A DNA stretch of 64,000 nt from assembly GCF_009857605.1 (NCBI RefSeq), contig NZ_WWCT01000018.1:1-64000 (forward strand), written 5' to 3'. The notes under the pieces were generated by a model. That model was not told where the DNA came from, ran no database searches, and saw only the letters and a list, made by a program, of their open reading frames with translations. Position numbers and translations under genes: made by a program. Source of the stretch: Duganella levis (GTDB lineage Bacteria > Pseudomonadota > Gammaproteobacteria > Burkholderiales > Burkholderiaceae_D). Shown here piece by piece: positions 1-7,341 of this stretch; positions within the stretch are counted from its first letter, which is position 1; each line of letters begins with the position of its first letter.

Positions 1-440
1 GCAACGGGCGCCGGTGCAGGCGCAGCAGCGGCGGCAGGCTTGGCAGGCGCGCTGGACTTGCCGGCGATGGCGTCGTTCAGCAGCTGTTCCAGATCGCCCG
101 GCAGGGCCGGCAGGCTGCTCGGCTCGGCGCCGTCGTTCAGTTCGGCCAGTTGGTCGGCCACAAAGCCCGACGCTTGCAGCGCGGCTTCGATCGACAGCGG
201 CGTCACCGGCGCGGCGCCGGTACGCAGGGCGTCAAACAGATTCTCGGTCAGGTGGCAGGCCGTCACCATGGCGGGCAGGCCCATGAAACCGGCGCCGCCC
301 TTGATCGTATGGAACGAACGGAACACCGCGTTCAGCGTTTCCTTATTCTCGGGGTCACGTTCGAGGCGCAGCAGGTGCTCCTCCACGTTGACCGCCAGAT
401 CCATCGCCTCAACGACGAAATCCTTCAGCATATCGTCCAT
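1..440 (-). CDS. cheA: Chemotaxis histidine kinase CheA (N-terminal part, runs off the window)
   Basis: Only the N-terminal 146 codons are present; the gene continues past base 1. CheA is the cytoplasmic kinase that phosphorylates CheY and CheB in response to chemoreceptors. The visible part is the Hpt phosphotransfer domain, with the phospho-acceptor histidine in the motif FRSFHTIKGGAGFMG (about H44), followed by an Ala/Pro-rich linker starting near residue 130. The ATG at 438-440 shares one base with the TAA stop of cheZ (TAATG), so translation is very likely coupled. The linker type is common in betaproteobacterial CheA. Identity is secure; the kinase and CheW-like domains cannot be seen here. 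Confidence 0.95.
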   Translation of the reverse strand, partial: MDDMLKDFVVEAMDLAVNVEEHLLRLERDPENKETLNAVFRSFHTIKGGAGFMGLPAMVTACHLTENLFDALRTGAAPVTPLSIEAALQASGFVADQLAELNDGAEPSSLPALPGDLEQLLNDAIAGKSSAPAKPAAAAAPAPAPV

Positions 441-1261
441 TAGAACCCCAGATCGGCAAGAAGATCGTCAACACTGTCCTGATTCAGCGCCACGGTCGGA
501 GCGGACGGACCGGACATCAGGGACACTTCTTTCTGTGCAATCTTCTCCTTGACCGCCGGCGGCGCATTGTCGCGCAGCAGCGTGGCCAATTCACTCTCGA
601 CAGTTTTCGTGATAGTCACCACTTTCTTGATCAATTGACCGGTGATGTCCTGGAAGTCCTGGGCCATCATGATTTCCAGCAGGCGCGCCTTTTCAGCTTC
701 GGTGGCGGCCGACACGGCAATCGCGAACTGCTGCGAATCGCCGGCCAGTTGCTTGAACTGTTCCAGGCTGAGCTTACCTGCGAACAGGTCGGCCCAGCGG
801 GTTTCCATGTCTTTTGATTTTTTCGACAGCGTGTCCTGCTCCGGCATGCCCTCGTCCAGGGTGTTGAGCACCTTGTTGGCGGCTTGCTCGGTCAGCGTGG
901 CGACGTATTCGAGGCGGTCCTGGGCATCGTTGATCTGGCTCGACGCTTCGGTCAGCGCCTTGTCGTAGCCCAGCTCGCGCAGCGAATCGTGCAGCAGACG
1001 CACGATGCCGCCCAGGCGTTCGAACATGGCCTTGTCTTCGACGGGTGCAGCCTCGGCTGCGGCTGCCGGGGCTGGCGCAGCAACGGCGGCGGGGGCTGCC
1101 TCGGCCGGACGGGCCGCTGCGACTTCTTCAAACAGGCTTTCCAGGTCGTCTTCTGCGCTGGCGGCCGGGGCTGGCGCAGGCGCTGGAGCGGGCGCTGCTG
1201 TCTTGCTCTGAGCGGACACTTCTTCAAATAAGGCGTCGAAATCGTCAGCGGCGTTAGTCAT
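440..1261 (-). CDS. cheZ: Protein phosphatase CheZ
   Basis: CheZ dephosphorylates CheY-P and resets flagellar motor switching. The 273-aa product has the family hallmark MMAQDFQDITGQ on the long helical hairpin, which carries the catalytic glutamine, and ends in the CheY-docking peptide SVDDLLADLGF. It is longer than the roughly 214-aa enterobacterial protein because of an Ala/Pro-rich N-terminus. That extension holds two similar acidic helices, DDFDALFEEVSA and DDLESLFEEVAA, joined by Ala-Pro linkers. The ATG at 1259-1261 follows a GGAG about 13 bases upstream, which is rather far. The stop overlaps the cheA start. This is the chemotaxis operon end facing a 267-bp intergenic gap. Confidence 0.95.
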   Translation of the reverse strand: MTNAADDFDALFEEVSAQSKTAAPAPAPAPAPAASAEDDLESLFEEVAAARPAEAAPAAVAAPAPAAAAEAAPVEDKAMFERLGGIVRLLHDSLRELGYDKALTEASSQINDAQDRLEYVATLTEQAANKVLNTLDEGMPEQDTLSKKSKDMETRWADLFAGKLSLEQFKQLAGDSQQFAIAVSAATEAEKARLLEIMMAQDFQDITGQLIKKVVTITKTVESELATLLRDNAPPAVKEKIAQKEVSLMSGPSAPTVALNQDSVDDLLADLGF

Positions 1262-1439
1262 AATCCCTGCTTCTCCATATTGATAAATTTACTGCCTAAA
1301 CTAGCTGTATTTGGAGATACTAACATTGGAAAGATCGCCGAGGTATGCCGCAGGACACAAAAGTAGTGCTTTAGTGCAAAAAAAACGTGTCAGACGCATA
1401 AAAGCCCACACCCTGCACCACAGGATAAAGCGATTTTAT

Positions 1440-1453
1440 TTGATAAACATCAA
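1440..1453. promoter_or_regulatory. Perfect FNR/ANR-type box upstream of the universal stress gene
   Basis: TTGAT-aaac-ATCAA matches the FNR/ANR consensus TTGAT-N4-ATCAA exactly. Its centre lies about 82 bases before the usp ATG at 1529, a distance compatible with activation in front of a promoter with an AT-rich -10 region around 1472-1493. Universal stress genes are known FNR/ANR targets in proteobacteria. A Crp/Fnr protein with FNR-type recognition residues is encoded at 2873-3727. Binding by that protein is inference. Confidence 0.7.
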
Positions 1454-1528
1454 GTCTTTCCATACTGTCAATAATGTAAATCGGGGCTACAATCATATTG
1501 TGAGTTGATGCATAAAAGGAGGTTTGTC

Positions 1529-1996
1529 ATGTACCGCAAAATCCTGATCACCACCGACGGCTCGGCCGTATCCAGCAAGACCGCCTGCGCCGGCGTACAA
1601 TTTGCCGAGCAGCTGGGCGCCGAAGTGCTGGCCTTGTTTGTCGCGCCGGAATACCAGTACCCGATCTACGTCGAAATCATTCCACCCAGCTACCCCAGCG
1701 AGGCCGAATACCGCGCCGCCATGGAGCGCGCCGGCGCCGACCACACCCAGGACGTGGCCGATTCCTGCGCCAGGCGCGGCGTCAACTGCGCAACGCTGAC
1801 CGCCTTCCACGAGAGCGCCGCGCTGAAAATCGTCGACGTCGCGCAACAACATGGCTGCGACCTGATCTTCATGGGATCGCACGGCCGCAGCGGCTGGGGC
1901 CAGCTACTACTTGGAAGCGTTACCAACAAGGTGTTGCAGCATTCCAAAATTCCGGTGCTGGTGCACCGCCTCATCAAGGAACCCGGTACCAAATAA
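1529..1996 (+). CDS. Universal stress protein (UspA family)
   Basis: A single-domain 155-aa Usp-fold protein. It begins MYRKILITTDGSAVS, the first Usp strand with its Asp, and has the ATP-binding signature region GSHGRSGWGQLLLGS near the C-terminus (G-x2-G-x9-G-S/T pattern), which suggests the nucleotide-binding subgroup. The start at 1529 was chosen over upstream TTG/ATG codons at 1505 and 1508 because an AAAGGAGG Shine-Dalgarno sits at 1515-1522 and the Usp fold begins at this methionine. It is a monocistronic gene preceded by a perfect FNR-type box at 1440-1453, which suggests induction when oxygen is low. Confidence 0.92.
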   Translation: MYRKILITTDGSAVSSKTACAGVQFAEQLGAEVLALFVAPEYQYPIYVEIIPPSYPSEAEYRAAMERAGADHTQDVADSCARRGVNCATLTAFHESAALKIVDVAQQHGCDLIFMGSHGRSGWGQLLLGSVTNKVLQHSKIPVLVHRLIKEPGTK

Positions 1997-2084
1997 GCGC
2001 CCACCGGATGCTGTTTGTAGTAATATCATAAGCTTGATTCAAGAGTAACAACACTTACTATTAATCATTTTCTAGCGCCTTCCC

Positions 2085-2729
2085 ATGATTCGTATAGTGA
2101 TTGCCGACGACCACACCATCATGCGCGAGGGGCTGAAGCGCATTCTTGATGGCGCGCCGGATATCGACATCGTGGGCGAGGCCATCGACGGCTTCGAGGT
2201 GCTGGGCCATGTGCGCCAGGGCGGCTTCGACCTGCTGCTGCTGGACTTGTCGATGCCGGGCCGCAGCGGCGTCGACCTGATCCGTCAGGTCAAGGCCGAG
2301 GCGCCCAAGCTGGCCATCCTGATCCTGACCATGCACGAGGAAGAGCAGTACGCGGTGCGCGCCATCCGCGCCGGCGCCCAGGGTTATCTGACCAAGGAAA
2401 GCGCCGGCACCCAGCTGGTAGGCGCAATCCGCAAGGTGGCCTCCGGACGCCCGTACATCAGCACCGAAGTGGCCGAGCAACTGGCGCTCAACATCATGAT
2501 GCCGCACGAGTCGCTGTTGCATAAACAACTGTCGGACCGCGAATTCGAGGTGTTCTCGCTGCTGGTGGCGGGCCGCTCCATCACCGAGATCGCCAACAGC
2601 CTGCACCTGAGCGTGAAGACCGTCAGCACCCACAAAACCCGCATCATGCAGAAAATGGGCATGAGCTCATTGGCGGAAATGGTGCAGTACGCCGTCGCGC
2701 ACCGCCTGTTGTCCCCCTTCAAAACCTGA
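2085..2729 (+). CDS. NarL/FixJ-type response regulator
   Basis: A 214-aa two-domain regulator. The receiver domain (about 1-120) has the acidic pair ADDH at the N-terminus, the phospho-acceptor Asp at about residue 54 in LLLDLSMPGR and the conserved Lys in YLTKE. The LuxR/GerE helix-turn-helix lies at about 148-205 (LSDREFEVFSLLVAGRS, then SVKTVSTHKTRIMQKM). No sensor kinase is adjacent, so it is an orphan here; its partner is unknown. It sits between a universal stress gene and a Crp/Fnr gene, which hints at a role in redox or stress control, but that is inference from position only. Confidence 0.92.
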   Translation: MIRIVIADDHTIMREGLKRILDGAPDIDIVGEAIDGFEVLGHVRQGGFDLLLLDLSMPGRSGVDLIRQVKAEAPKLAILILTMHEEEQYAVRAIRAGAQGYLTKESAGTQLVGAIRKVASGRPYISTEVAEQLALNIMMPHESLLHKQLSDREFEVFSLLVAGRSITEIANSLHLSVKTVSTHKTRIMQKMGMSSLAEMVQYAVAHRLLSPFKT

Positions 2730-2743
2730 CAGCCGAGCTCACC

Positions 2744-2781
2744 TGTAGGACGACTCCTACAAACTTTAGCCCGACTCCTAC
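2744..2781. promoter_or_regulatory. TGTAGGA/TCCTACA palindrome plus extra half-site
   Basis: A perfect inverted repeat TGTAGGA-cgac-TCCTACA occupies 2744-2761, and a third half-site TCCTAC lies at 2776-2781. The cluster is in the 143-bp gap between the NarL-type regulator and the crp/fnr-like gene, about 90-130 bases before the latter's ATG. There is no T-tract, so it is unlikely to be a terminator. Similar TGTAGGA elements occur at 11465-11494. It could be an operator for the neighbouring regulators; which one is unknown. Confidence 0.4.
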
Positions 2782-2872
2782 CAGTAGATTCAGCCATTGC
2801 TGATATCTATCCGACCTCTGTGTTGGCATACTGAAACCATACCGTTCAGATACCTGTCTACAGGAGACCACT

Positions 2873-3727
2873 ATGCTGTCCACGCAAACGTCTGAAATTC
2901 GCCCGGCCACGACGGCGCTGCAATCGTCGTCGATGGAAGCCGGCCGCCAGCGGCAGGGGCGGCTCTGGTCGAACCTCAAAGAGGTCTGCGACTTGCTGCA
3001 CATTCCCGCCGCCAATTCGATGGCCAACGAGGAATTGCTGTTCCAGCACGTGCAGTTTAAAACCGGCCAGCGCATCCACACCATCGGCCAACCGTTCGAC
3101 ACGCTGTACATCGTCAACTCGGGCTTCCTCAAAACCGTGCTCATCGACGAATACGGCAACGAGCAGGTGCTCAGCTTCCCGATGAAGGGCGACATGCTGG
3201 GGGTCGACGGCATCCACACCCGCCACTACTCGTCGGAAGCGGTGGCGCTGTCGGATTGCGACCTGATCCTGCTGCCATTCAAGAAACTGACCGCACTGGG
3301 CCGCATCCACCTGGAGCTGGAAAACATGATGTACGGCGTCATGAGCCGCGAACTGGTGCGCGAGCAGGCCATGATCGGCATGCTGGGCGCGCTCAGCGCC
3401 GAAGCCCGGGTGGCGCGCTTCCTAGTGGCGCTGGCGGAACGCTTTGCGCAGATGGGCTATTCCAGCAAGCTGTTCAACCTGCGCATGACGCGCCACGAAA
3501 TCGGCAGCTACCTGGGCCTGACGCTGGAGACCGTCAGCCGCACCCTGTCCGCCTTCAACGAGATCGGCCTGATCAGCGTCGACCAGCGCACCATCGGCAT
3601 CAAGGACCCTGAAGCCCTGAAAACCTTGCGCCGCCTGCCGCCCTCGCGCACGCGGGGCAAGCCCGCCACCAGCAAGGCAAAAGGTGGCGATACCGTACCG
3701 TCCGGCCAGTTGCTGGCGGCTTTGTAG
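2873..3727 (+). CDS. Crp/Fnr-family transcriptional regulator lacking the FNR iron-sulfur cysteine cluster
   Basis: A 284-aa regulator with an N-terminal cyclic-nucleotide-type beta-roll (about 55-165), a dimerisation helix, and a C-terminal winged helix-turn-helix. The recognition helix LGLTLETVSRTLSAF keeps the Glu, Ser and Arg (about E219, S222, R223) that in FNR read TTGAT half-sites. Only two cysteines occur (about C39 and C129). The position of the FNR motif LCIP reads LHIP here, so a [4Fe-4S] oxygen sensor of the FNR kind is not possible. A basic tail of about 35 residues follows the DNA-binding domain. The RBS GGAG lies just before ATG 2873, and a strong terminator follows. The signal it senses is unknown. 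Confidence 0.9.
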   Translation: MLSTQTSEIRPATTALQSSSMEAGRQRQGRLWSNLKEVCDLLHIPAANSMANEELLFQHVQFKTGQRIHTIGQPFDTLYIVNSGFLKTVLIDEYGNEQVLSFPMKGDMLGVDGIHTRHYSSEAVALSDCDLILLPFKKLTALGRIHLELENMMYGVMSRELVREQAMIGMLGALSAEARVARFLVALAERFAQMGYSSKLFNLRMTRHEIGSYLGLTLETVSRTLSAFNEIGLISVDQRTIGIKDPEALKTLRRLPPSRTRGKPATSKAKGGDTVPSGQLLAAL

Positions 3728-3786
3728 TAACCCGCAGTGATTCATTGTAGTGATTCAAGTACTACCTCCCGCATTACCCAGCCTTG

Positions 3787-3815
3787 GGCCCGGTCGTTGA
3801 CTGGGCCGTTTTTTT
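3787..3815 (+). terminator. Rho-independent terminator after the crp/fnr-like gene
   Basis: The 9-bp stem GGCCCGGTC/GACTGGGCC (one G-U pair) has a 3-base loop and is followed by a run of seven T. It ends the transcript of the Crp/Fnr-type gene 60 bases after its stop and separates it from hemP. Confidence 0.85.
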
Positions 3816-3878
3816 ATCGTCTTGGTAACGAAAAGACTGGAAAAACGCTTGCATTCCGCCGCGTCTTCCTCAATAATG

Positions 3879-3897
3879 AATGCAAATACGAATCATT
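3879..3897. promoter_or_regulatory. Degenerate Fur box in front of hemP
   Basis: AATGCAAAT-a-CGAATCATT is an imperfect match (13 of 18 outer positions) to the palindromic Fur consensus AATGATAAT-N-ATTATCATT. It lies 21 bases before the hemP start and is followed by further AT-rich sequence with CTTATT. HemP genes are normally Fur-repressed, which fits. Confidence 0.5.
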
Positions 3898-3917
3898 CTT
3901 ATTAAGGAGAAGCGAAG

Positions 3918-4118
3918 ATGATCACGACTACCCCTGCGATGGCCCCTGTTGTAGCCGCCCACCCTGTCGCCGTAGCTGCCGCCCAGGCGGTCAAGCCGGT
4001 CAAACGCGTCAGCAGCGCCGGCCTGATGGATGGCGGCCGCGAGATGGAAATCGAACACGGCGGCCGCGTCTACCGCCTGCGCATCACCCAGCTGAACAAG
4101 CTGATCCTGACCGCCTGA
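3918..4118 (+). CDS. hemP: Hemin uptake protein HemP/HmuP family
   Basis: A 66-aa protein whose C-terminal half matches the HemP family: SAGLMDGGREMEIEHGG, then YRLRITQLNKLILTA. The Arg-Leu-Arg-x-Thr and Asn-Lys-Leu-Ile-Leu-Thr signature is the family hallmark. The first 30 residues are Ala/Val/Pro-rich and not conserved. HemP/HmuP proteins are needed for expression or function of haem uptake systems, and some work as transcriptional activators of the haem receptor gene. The ATG at 3918 has AAGGAG about 10 bases upstream. A Fur-type palindrome precedes it, and two cytoplasmic unknowns follow in the same direction. Confidence 0.9.
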   Translation: MITTTPAMAPVVAAHPVAVAAAQAVKPVKRVSSAGLMDGGREMEIEHGGRVYRLRITQLNKLILTA

Positions 4119-4228
4119 TTTGTGCCGTACCGATTAACTGTGCGTTAAAGGGCGCCGCCGCGCCCAATCTCCCCCTTGAGTAGCCAGCCACCGCCAGCCA
4201 CCCTCTCTTTCCACACCTGGAGCGTCTG

Positions 4229-4561
4229 ATGGCCATCGAACATAGCAACCCGATTTTCCTCGCCTCATCGCATGGCGGCCACAATCCCGAACTGATGCTG
4301 TCCGCCGTGCTGCATCTGATGTCGCACTACACCGCCGGCAGCGACGACGCCGGTGGCTGCGTCAAGCTGGCCTCGGTGATCGAGCGCCATCTGAAAGCAC
4401 TGGCCGGCCTGCCGGAACTGGCGCCGGTGCTGAGCGCGACCTGCGCCCAGTTGTCGGAACAGTGGGCAAGCGAGGTGGAGCGCAACATGCACGAACAGGA
4501 AAAGACCAACTTCCTGAGCCGCATCATGGCCCGCGCGCGCACTGCGCCGTCGGTCGCCTAA
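4229..4561 (+). CDS. Hypothetical protein between hemP and a DUF2325 gene
   Basis: A 110-aa soluble protein that I do not recognise. It is predicted to be all helical, has His-rich patches near the N-terminus (SSHGGHNPE, then LHLMSHY), two cysteines and no signal peptide or membrane segment. A GGAG RBS lies 10 bases before the ATG at 4229. It is 110 bases downstream of hemP and 16 bases upstream of the DUF2325 gene, all in one direction, so the three probably form one iron-responsive transcription unit. Function is unknown. Confidence 0.8.
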   Translation: MAIEHSNPIFLASSHGGHNPELMLSAVLHLMSHYTAGSDDAGGCVKLASVIERHLKALAGLPELAPVLSATCAQLSEQWASEVERNMHEQEKTNFLSRIMARARTAPSVA

Positions 4562-4577
4562 GCGGAGCCTCTGGTAT

Positions 4578-5882
4578 ATGTGCGAGAAACACGATCCACT
4601 GGCGGCCATCATCGCCGCCGCCATGCCACAGGTGGCCGGGCCGGTAGCCCAGCCGAGCCCGCGTCCGGCCGAGCAGAGCGCCCGGCAAGTCATCAAGCCG
4701 GTCATCAACAACGTCTTCAGCGTGCTGGGCAAGGAACCGGAAGCGCAGGCTTCGCGCCGCCGCCGGCTGTGGGAACTGGGCCATGCTTGCCACTGCCCGC
4801 TGGTCGGGGTCGGCTTCCCGCTGGGCGTGCTGCGCAAGCTGGTGGATAAAGTCACCAGCGGTAAAGTAGTGGCCGACGATTACGAAGTGCACGTCGGCGC
4901 GGTCACCGAATGCGCCAGCCGCAACCGCCTGTCGGAAGCGCTGCAAAAAGAGCTGGAACGTCGCTACGCCGCCGTGCTGCTGCGTTTCCGCAACGCCAAG
5001 ACCACCGAACAGGTGGCCGAGCTGTGGCGCACCGCCGTCAACAACGGCGACGTCGCCGGCGCCTTCTGGGCCGGCCTGACGCATCCGCGCTGCAATTCCG
5101 AACTGGAAGAACAGATGTGCCGCGACCTGCACATGGTGCAGCACCAGGCCGGCGCGTGCGTGCGCGCCGACATCACCAAATTCAACGCCACGCTGGAAGA
5201 AAACAAGCGCCTGACGCACGACCTGGCCAAAGCCCAGCAACGCGCCACCGCGCTGATGGCCGAGAAAACCACCGACGCCGACAAGCACGCCTCGCAACTG
5301 ATGCAGCTGCGCGCGCAGGTGGTGGGCAAGGACAGCATGATCGACTCGATCAGAGGCGAGCTGGAGCAATTGCGCGAATCGATTCCGGGCCTGGAATCGC
5401 GCGCCAAGCTGGCCGAACGGCTGGGCCAGGTGGAAGAACGCGAACGCGCCATGCGCAACCAGATCGCCGAACTGAAACTGGAACTGGCGCGCGCGAACGA
5501 AGCGTCAGTAGCCCCGGCGCCGGTACAGGAAGCGGCCCGCCAAGTGGTCGAACACGTCATGAAAATGCCGCTGAGCCTGCGTGAACGCGCGGTGTTGTGT
5601 GTAGGCGGCCGCAACGGCAACGTCGCCAGCTATCGCGAACTGATCGAGCGCGAAGGCGCGCAATTCAGCCATCACGACGGCGGCCTGGAAGACAACGCCA
5701 ACCGCCTGGAAGCGAGCCTGGCGGCGGCCGACCTGGTGATTTGCCAGACCGGCTGCATCAGCCACAGCGCGTACTGGCGGGTGAAAGACTACTGCAAGCG
5801 CAACGGCAAGCGTTGCGTCTTCATCGACAACCCCTCCATCTCCAGCCTCGCCCGCGGCCTGGAACAAGCCAGCGCCGATTAA
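4578..5882 (+). CDS. DUF2325 domain-containing protein
   Basis: A 434-aa cytoplasmic protein. The C-terminal 95 residues are a DUF2325 domain (from about R330: AVLCVGGRNGNVASYRELIE, later VICQTGCISHSAYWRVKDYC and FIDNPSISSLARGL). Residues about 45-200 are Cys/His-rich (GHACHCPLVG, ECASRN, HPRCNSE, EQMCRDLH), and about 205-310 form a long coiled coil of charged heptads. The family is found next to hemP-type genes in many betaproteobacteria, but its biochemical role is not established. The Cys/His pattern could bind metal or haem, which is inference. It is the last gene before a large inverted repeat that probably ends transcription. Confidence 0.88.
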   Translation: MCEKHDPLAAIIAAAMPQVAGPVAQPSPRPAEQSARQVIKPVINNVFSVLGKEPEAQASRRRRLWELGHACHCPLVGVGFPLGVLRKLVDKVTSGKVVADDYEVHVGAVTECASRNRLSEALQKELERRYAAVLLRFRNAKTTEQVAELWRTAVNNGDVAGAFWAGLTHPRCNSELEEQMCRDLHMVQHQAGACVRADITKFNATLEENKRLTHDLAKAQQRATALMAEKTTDADKHASQLMQLRAQVVGKDSMIDSIRGELEQLRESIPGLESRAKLAERLGQVEERERAMRNQIAELKLELARANEASVAPAPVQEAARQVVEHVMKMPLSLRERAVLCVGGRNGNVASYRELIEREGAQFSHHDGGLEDNANRLEASLAAADLVICQTGCISHSAYWRVKDYCKRNGKRCVFIDNPSISSLARGLEQASAD

Positions 5883-5884
5883 AT

Positions 5885-5972
5885 CCGGGGTCAGGTCCGG
5901 CACTTGGACACGAACCCAACCGTAACGTTCGCTACGGTTGGGTTCGTGTCCAAGTGCCGGACCTGACCCCGG
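5885..5972. repeat. Perfect 40-bp inverted repeat with 8-base spacer
   Basis: The arms 5885-5924 and 5933-5972 are exact reverse complements. The unit starts with CCGGGGTCAGGTCCGGCAC and reads inwards to an 8-base loop. It fills the 94-bp gap between the convergent DUF2325 and flavoreductase genes. On an RNA it would form a very long hairpin on either strand, so it can act as a bidirectional terminator or mRNA end-stabiliser, although neither side has a long T-tract. Such long perfect palindromes are typical of REP/BIME-type elements mobilised by RAYT transposases. No second copy is in this window. Confidence 0.9.
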
Positions 5973-5976
5973 AGTT

Positions 5977-7341
5977 TTAGTAGACGTCGCGGCGGTAGCG
6001 GCCGGCGGCGGCTAGTGCATCCAGGCCGTCGCGGCCTAGCGCGGTTTCCAGTGCTGCGTCGACGCCGGCCGACATGCCATCCAGGCTGCCGCAGATGTAG
6101 ATGGCGGCGCCTTCGGCGATCCAGTCACGCACCAATTCCGCCTGTTCTGCCAGACGGTCTTGCACATAGCGCCGTTCGGCCTGGTCGCGCGAAAACACCA
6201 TGTCCAGTTTTTCCAGCATGCCGTCGCGCTGCCAGCCGTCCAGTTCGGCGCGGTAGTGGTAGTCGTAGGCGGCGTTGCGTTCGCCGAACAGCAGCCAGTT
6301 GCGTCCCTGCCCTGCCAGCGCGCGCGCTTTCAGGTGACCGCGCAGGCCGGCGATACCACTTCCGTTGCCGATCAAAATCAGTGGCCGCTCGGCGTTGCCT
6401 TCCAGGCGGAAGCGGCGATGCTGGCGCAGCCGCAATTGCACCGTCTCGCCCAGCGACGCCTGCTGCGTCAGCCAGCCGGACGCCACGCCATGGCTGCCGT
6501 CGTCATGCGCATGCAGACGCACCAGCAAATGGACGCGGCCATCGGCCGGAATCGAGGCAATTGAATATTCCCGCGCGCGCGATGGATCGGCCGGCGCGGC
6601 CACCTGCACCAGATCGCCCGATTGCCACGCCGGCAGCGCGCCATTCAGCGGTTCGAGCTCCAGGTGATACACGGGCGCGCCGGCGCTGCCGGCATTCAGC
6701 TGCACCCGCTCGCTCAGACGCCATTCGTCAAACGCCGGCGCACCCCAGTCCGGCGCGTCGCTGGTGCCGGCCAGATGGCTCAGTTGCTGCCGCCATTGCC
6801 CGATCGCCTCTTCCGAACTACGGTTCACTTCCACGCGCGGGAACAGGCTTTGCGCGCCCTGCGCCTGCAACCATTGATCCAGCGAACGGCCAAAGCCGCA
6901 AAACTGCGCATAAGCACTGTCGCCCAGCGCCAGCACCGCGTAATGCAGTTGCGGCAGCGGCAGCGAGGTGGTCATCAGACGGCCTGCAAAGCCAGCCGCC
7001 GCATCCGGCGCGTCGCCCTCGCCATAGGTGCTGACCAGGAACAGGATGCGCTCGGCATCCTGCAGGTCTTGCGCGTCCAGTTCGGACAATTCGCACAGCC
7101 GTGCCGGAATACCGGCCAGCTTCAGCGTCGCGGCAGTTTGCTGCGCCAGTTCATCGGCATTGCCGGTCTGGCTGGCGTAGGTGACGATCCAGCCGGGCGA
7201 GGCCGCCGCTTCCGCCTTGGCACGCGCGGCGGCCTGGCGCTTGCGGCGCGTGCGCAGGTACGGCGCCAGGCACACCAGCGCGTACCCCACGCTCATGCCT
7301 GCCACCATCATCAATCGGGAAGGGTCGTTGGTCCAAATCAT
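5977..7341 (-). CDS. Membrane-anchored flavodoxin/ferredoxin-reductase-type oxidoreductase (sulfite reductase flavoprotein-like)
   Basis: A 454-aa diflavin reductase. One N-terminal membrane helix (about 10-28) and a basic stretch RTRRKR anchor it with the catalytic part in the cytoplasm. A flavodoxin domain follows (about 50-190; TYASQTGNADE binds the FMN phosphate), then an FAD-binding barrel (REYSIAS motif) and an NADP-binding fold (LIGNGSGIAG, then YICGSLDGMSAGV). It is expected to take electrons from NADPH and pass them to the membrane PepSY partner. The ATG at 7339-7341 shares a base with the apbE stop (TAATG). It is the last gene of a five-gene Fur-controlled operon. A longer reading frame upstream overlaps apbE and is not coding. 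Confidence 0.88.
   Translation of the reverse strand: MIWTNDPSRLMMVAGMSVGYALVCLAPYLRTRRKRQAAARAKAEAAASPGWIVTYASQTGNADELAQQTAATLKLAGIPARLCELSELDAQDLQDAERILFLVSTYGEGDAPDAAAGFAGRLMTTSLPLPQLHYAVLALGDSAYAQFCGFGRSLDQWLQAQGAQSLFPRVEVNRSSEEAIGQWRQQLSHLAGTSDAPDWGAPAFDEWRLSERVQLNAGSAGAPVYHLELEPLNGALPAWQSGDLVQVAAPADPSRAREYSIASIPADGRVHLLVRLHAHDDGSHGVASGWLTQQASLGETVQLRLRQHRRFRLEGNAERPLILIGNGSGIAGLRGHLKARALAGQGRNWLLFGERNAAYDYHYRAELDGWQRDGMLEKLDMVFSRDQAERRYVQDRLAEQAELVRDWIAEGAAIYICGSLDGMSAGVDAALETALGRDGLDALAAAGRYRRDVY

Noticed and set aside
3736..3757. Direct repeat AGTGATTCA-TTGT-AGTGATTCA as an operator
   Set aside because: It lies just after the Crp/Fnr stop and before its terminator, where an operator has no promoter to act on; probably chance or a short local duplication.
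3737..4183. A 148-codon plus-strand frame over the terminator and hemP
   Set aside because: It crosses a strong terminator and a Fur-like box and overlaps hemP in another frame; Arg/Pro-rich shadow composition.
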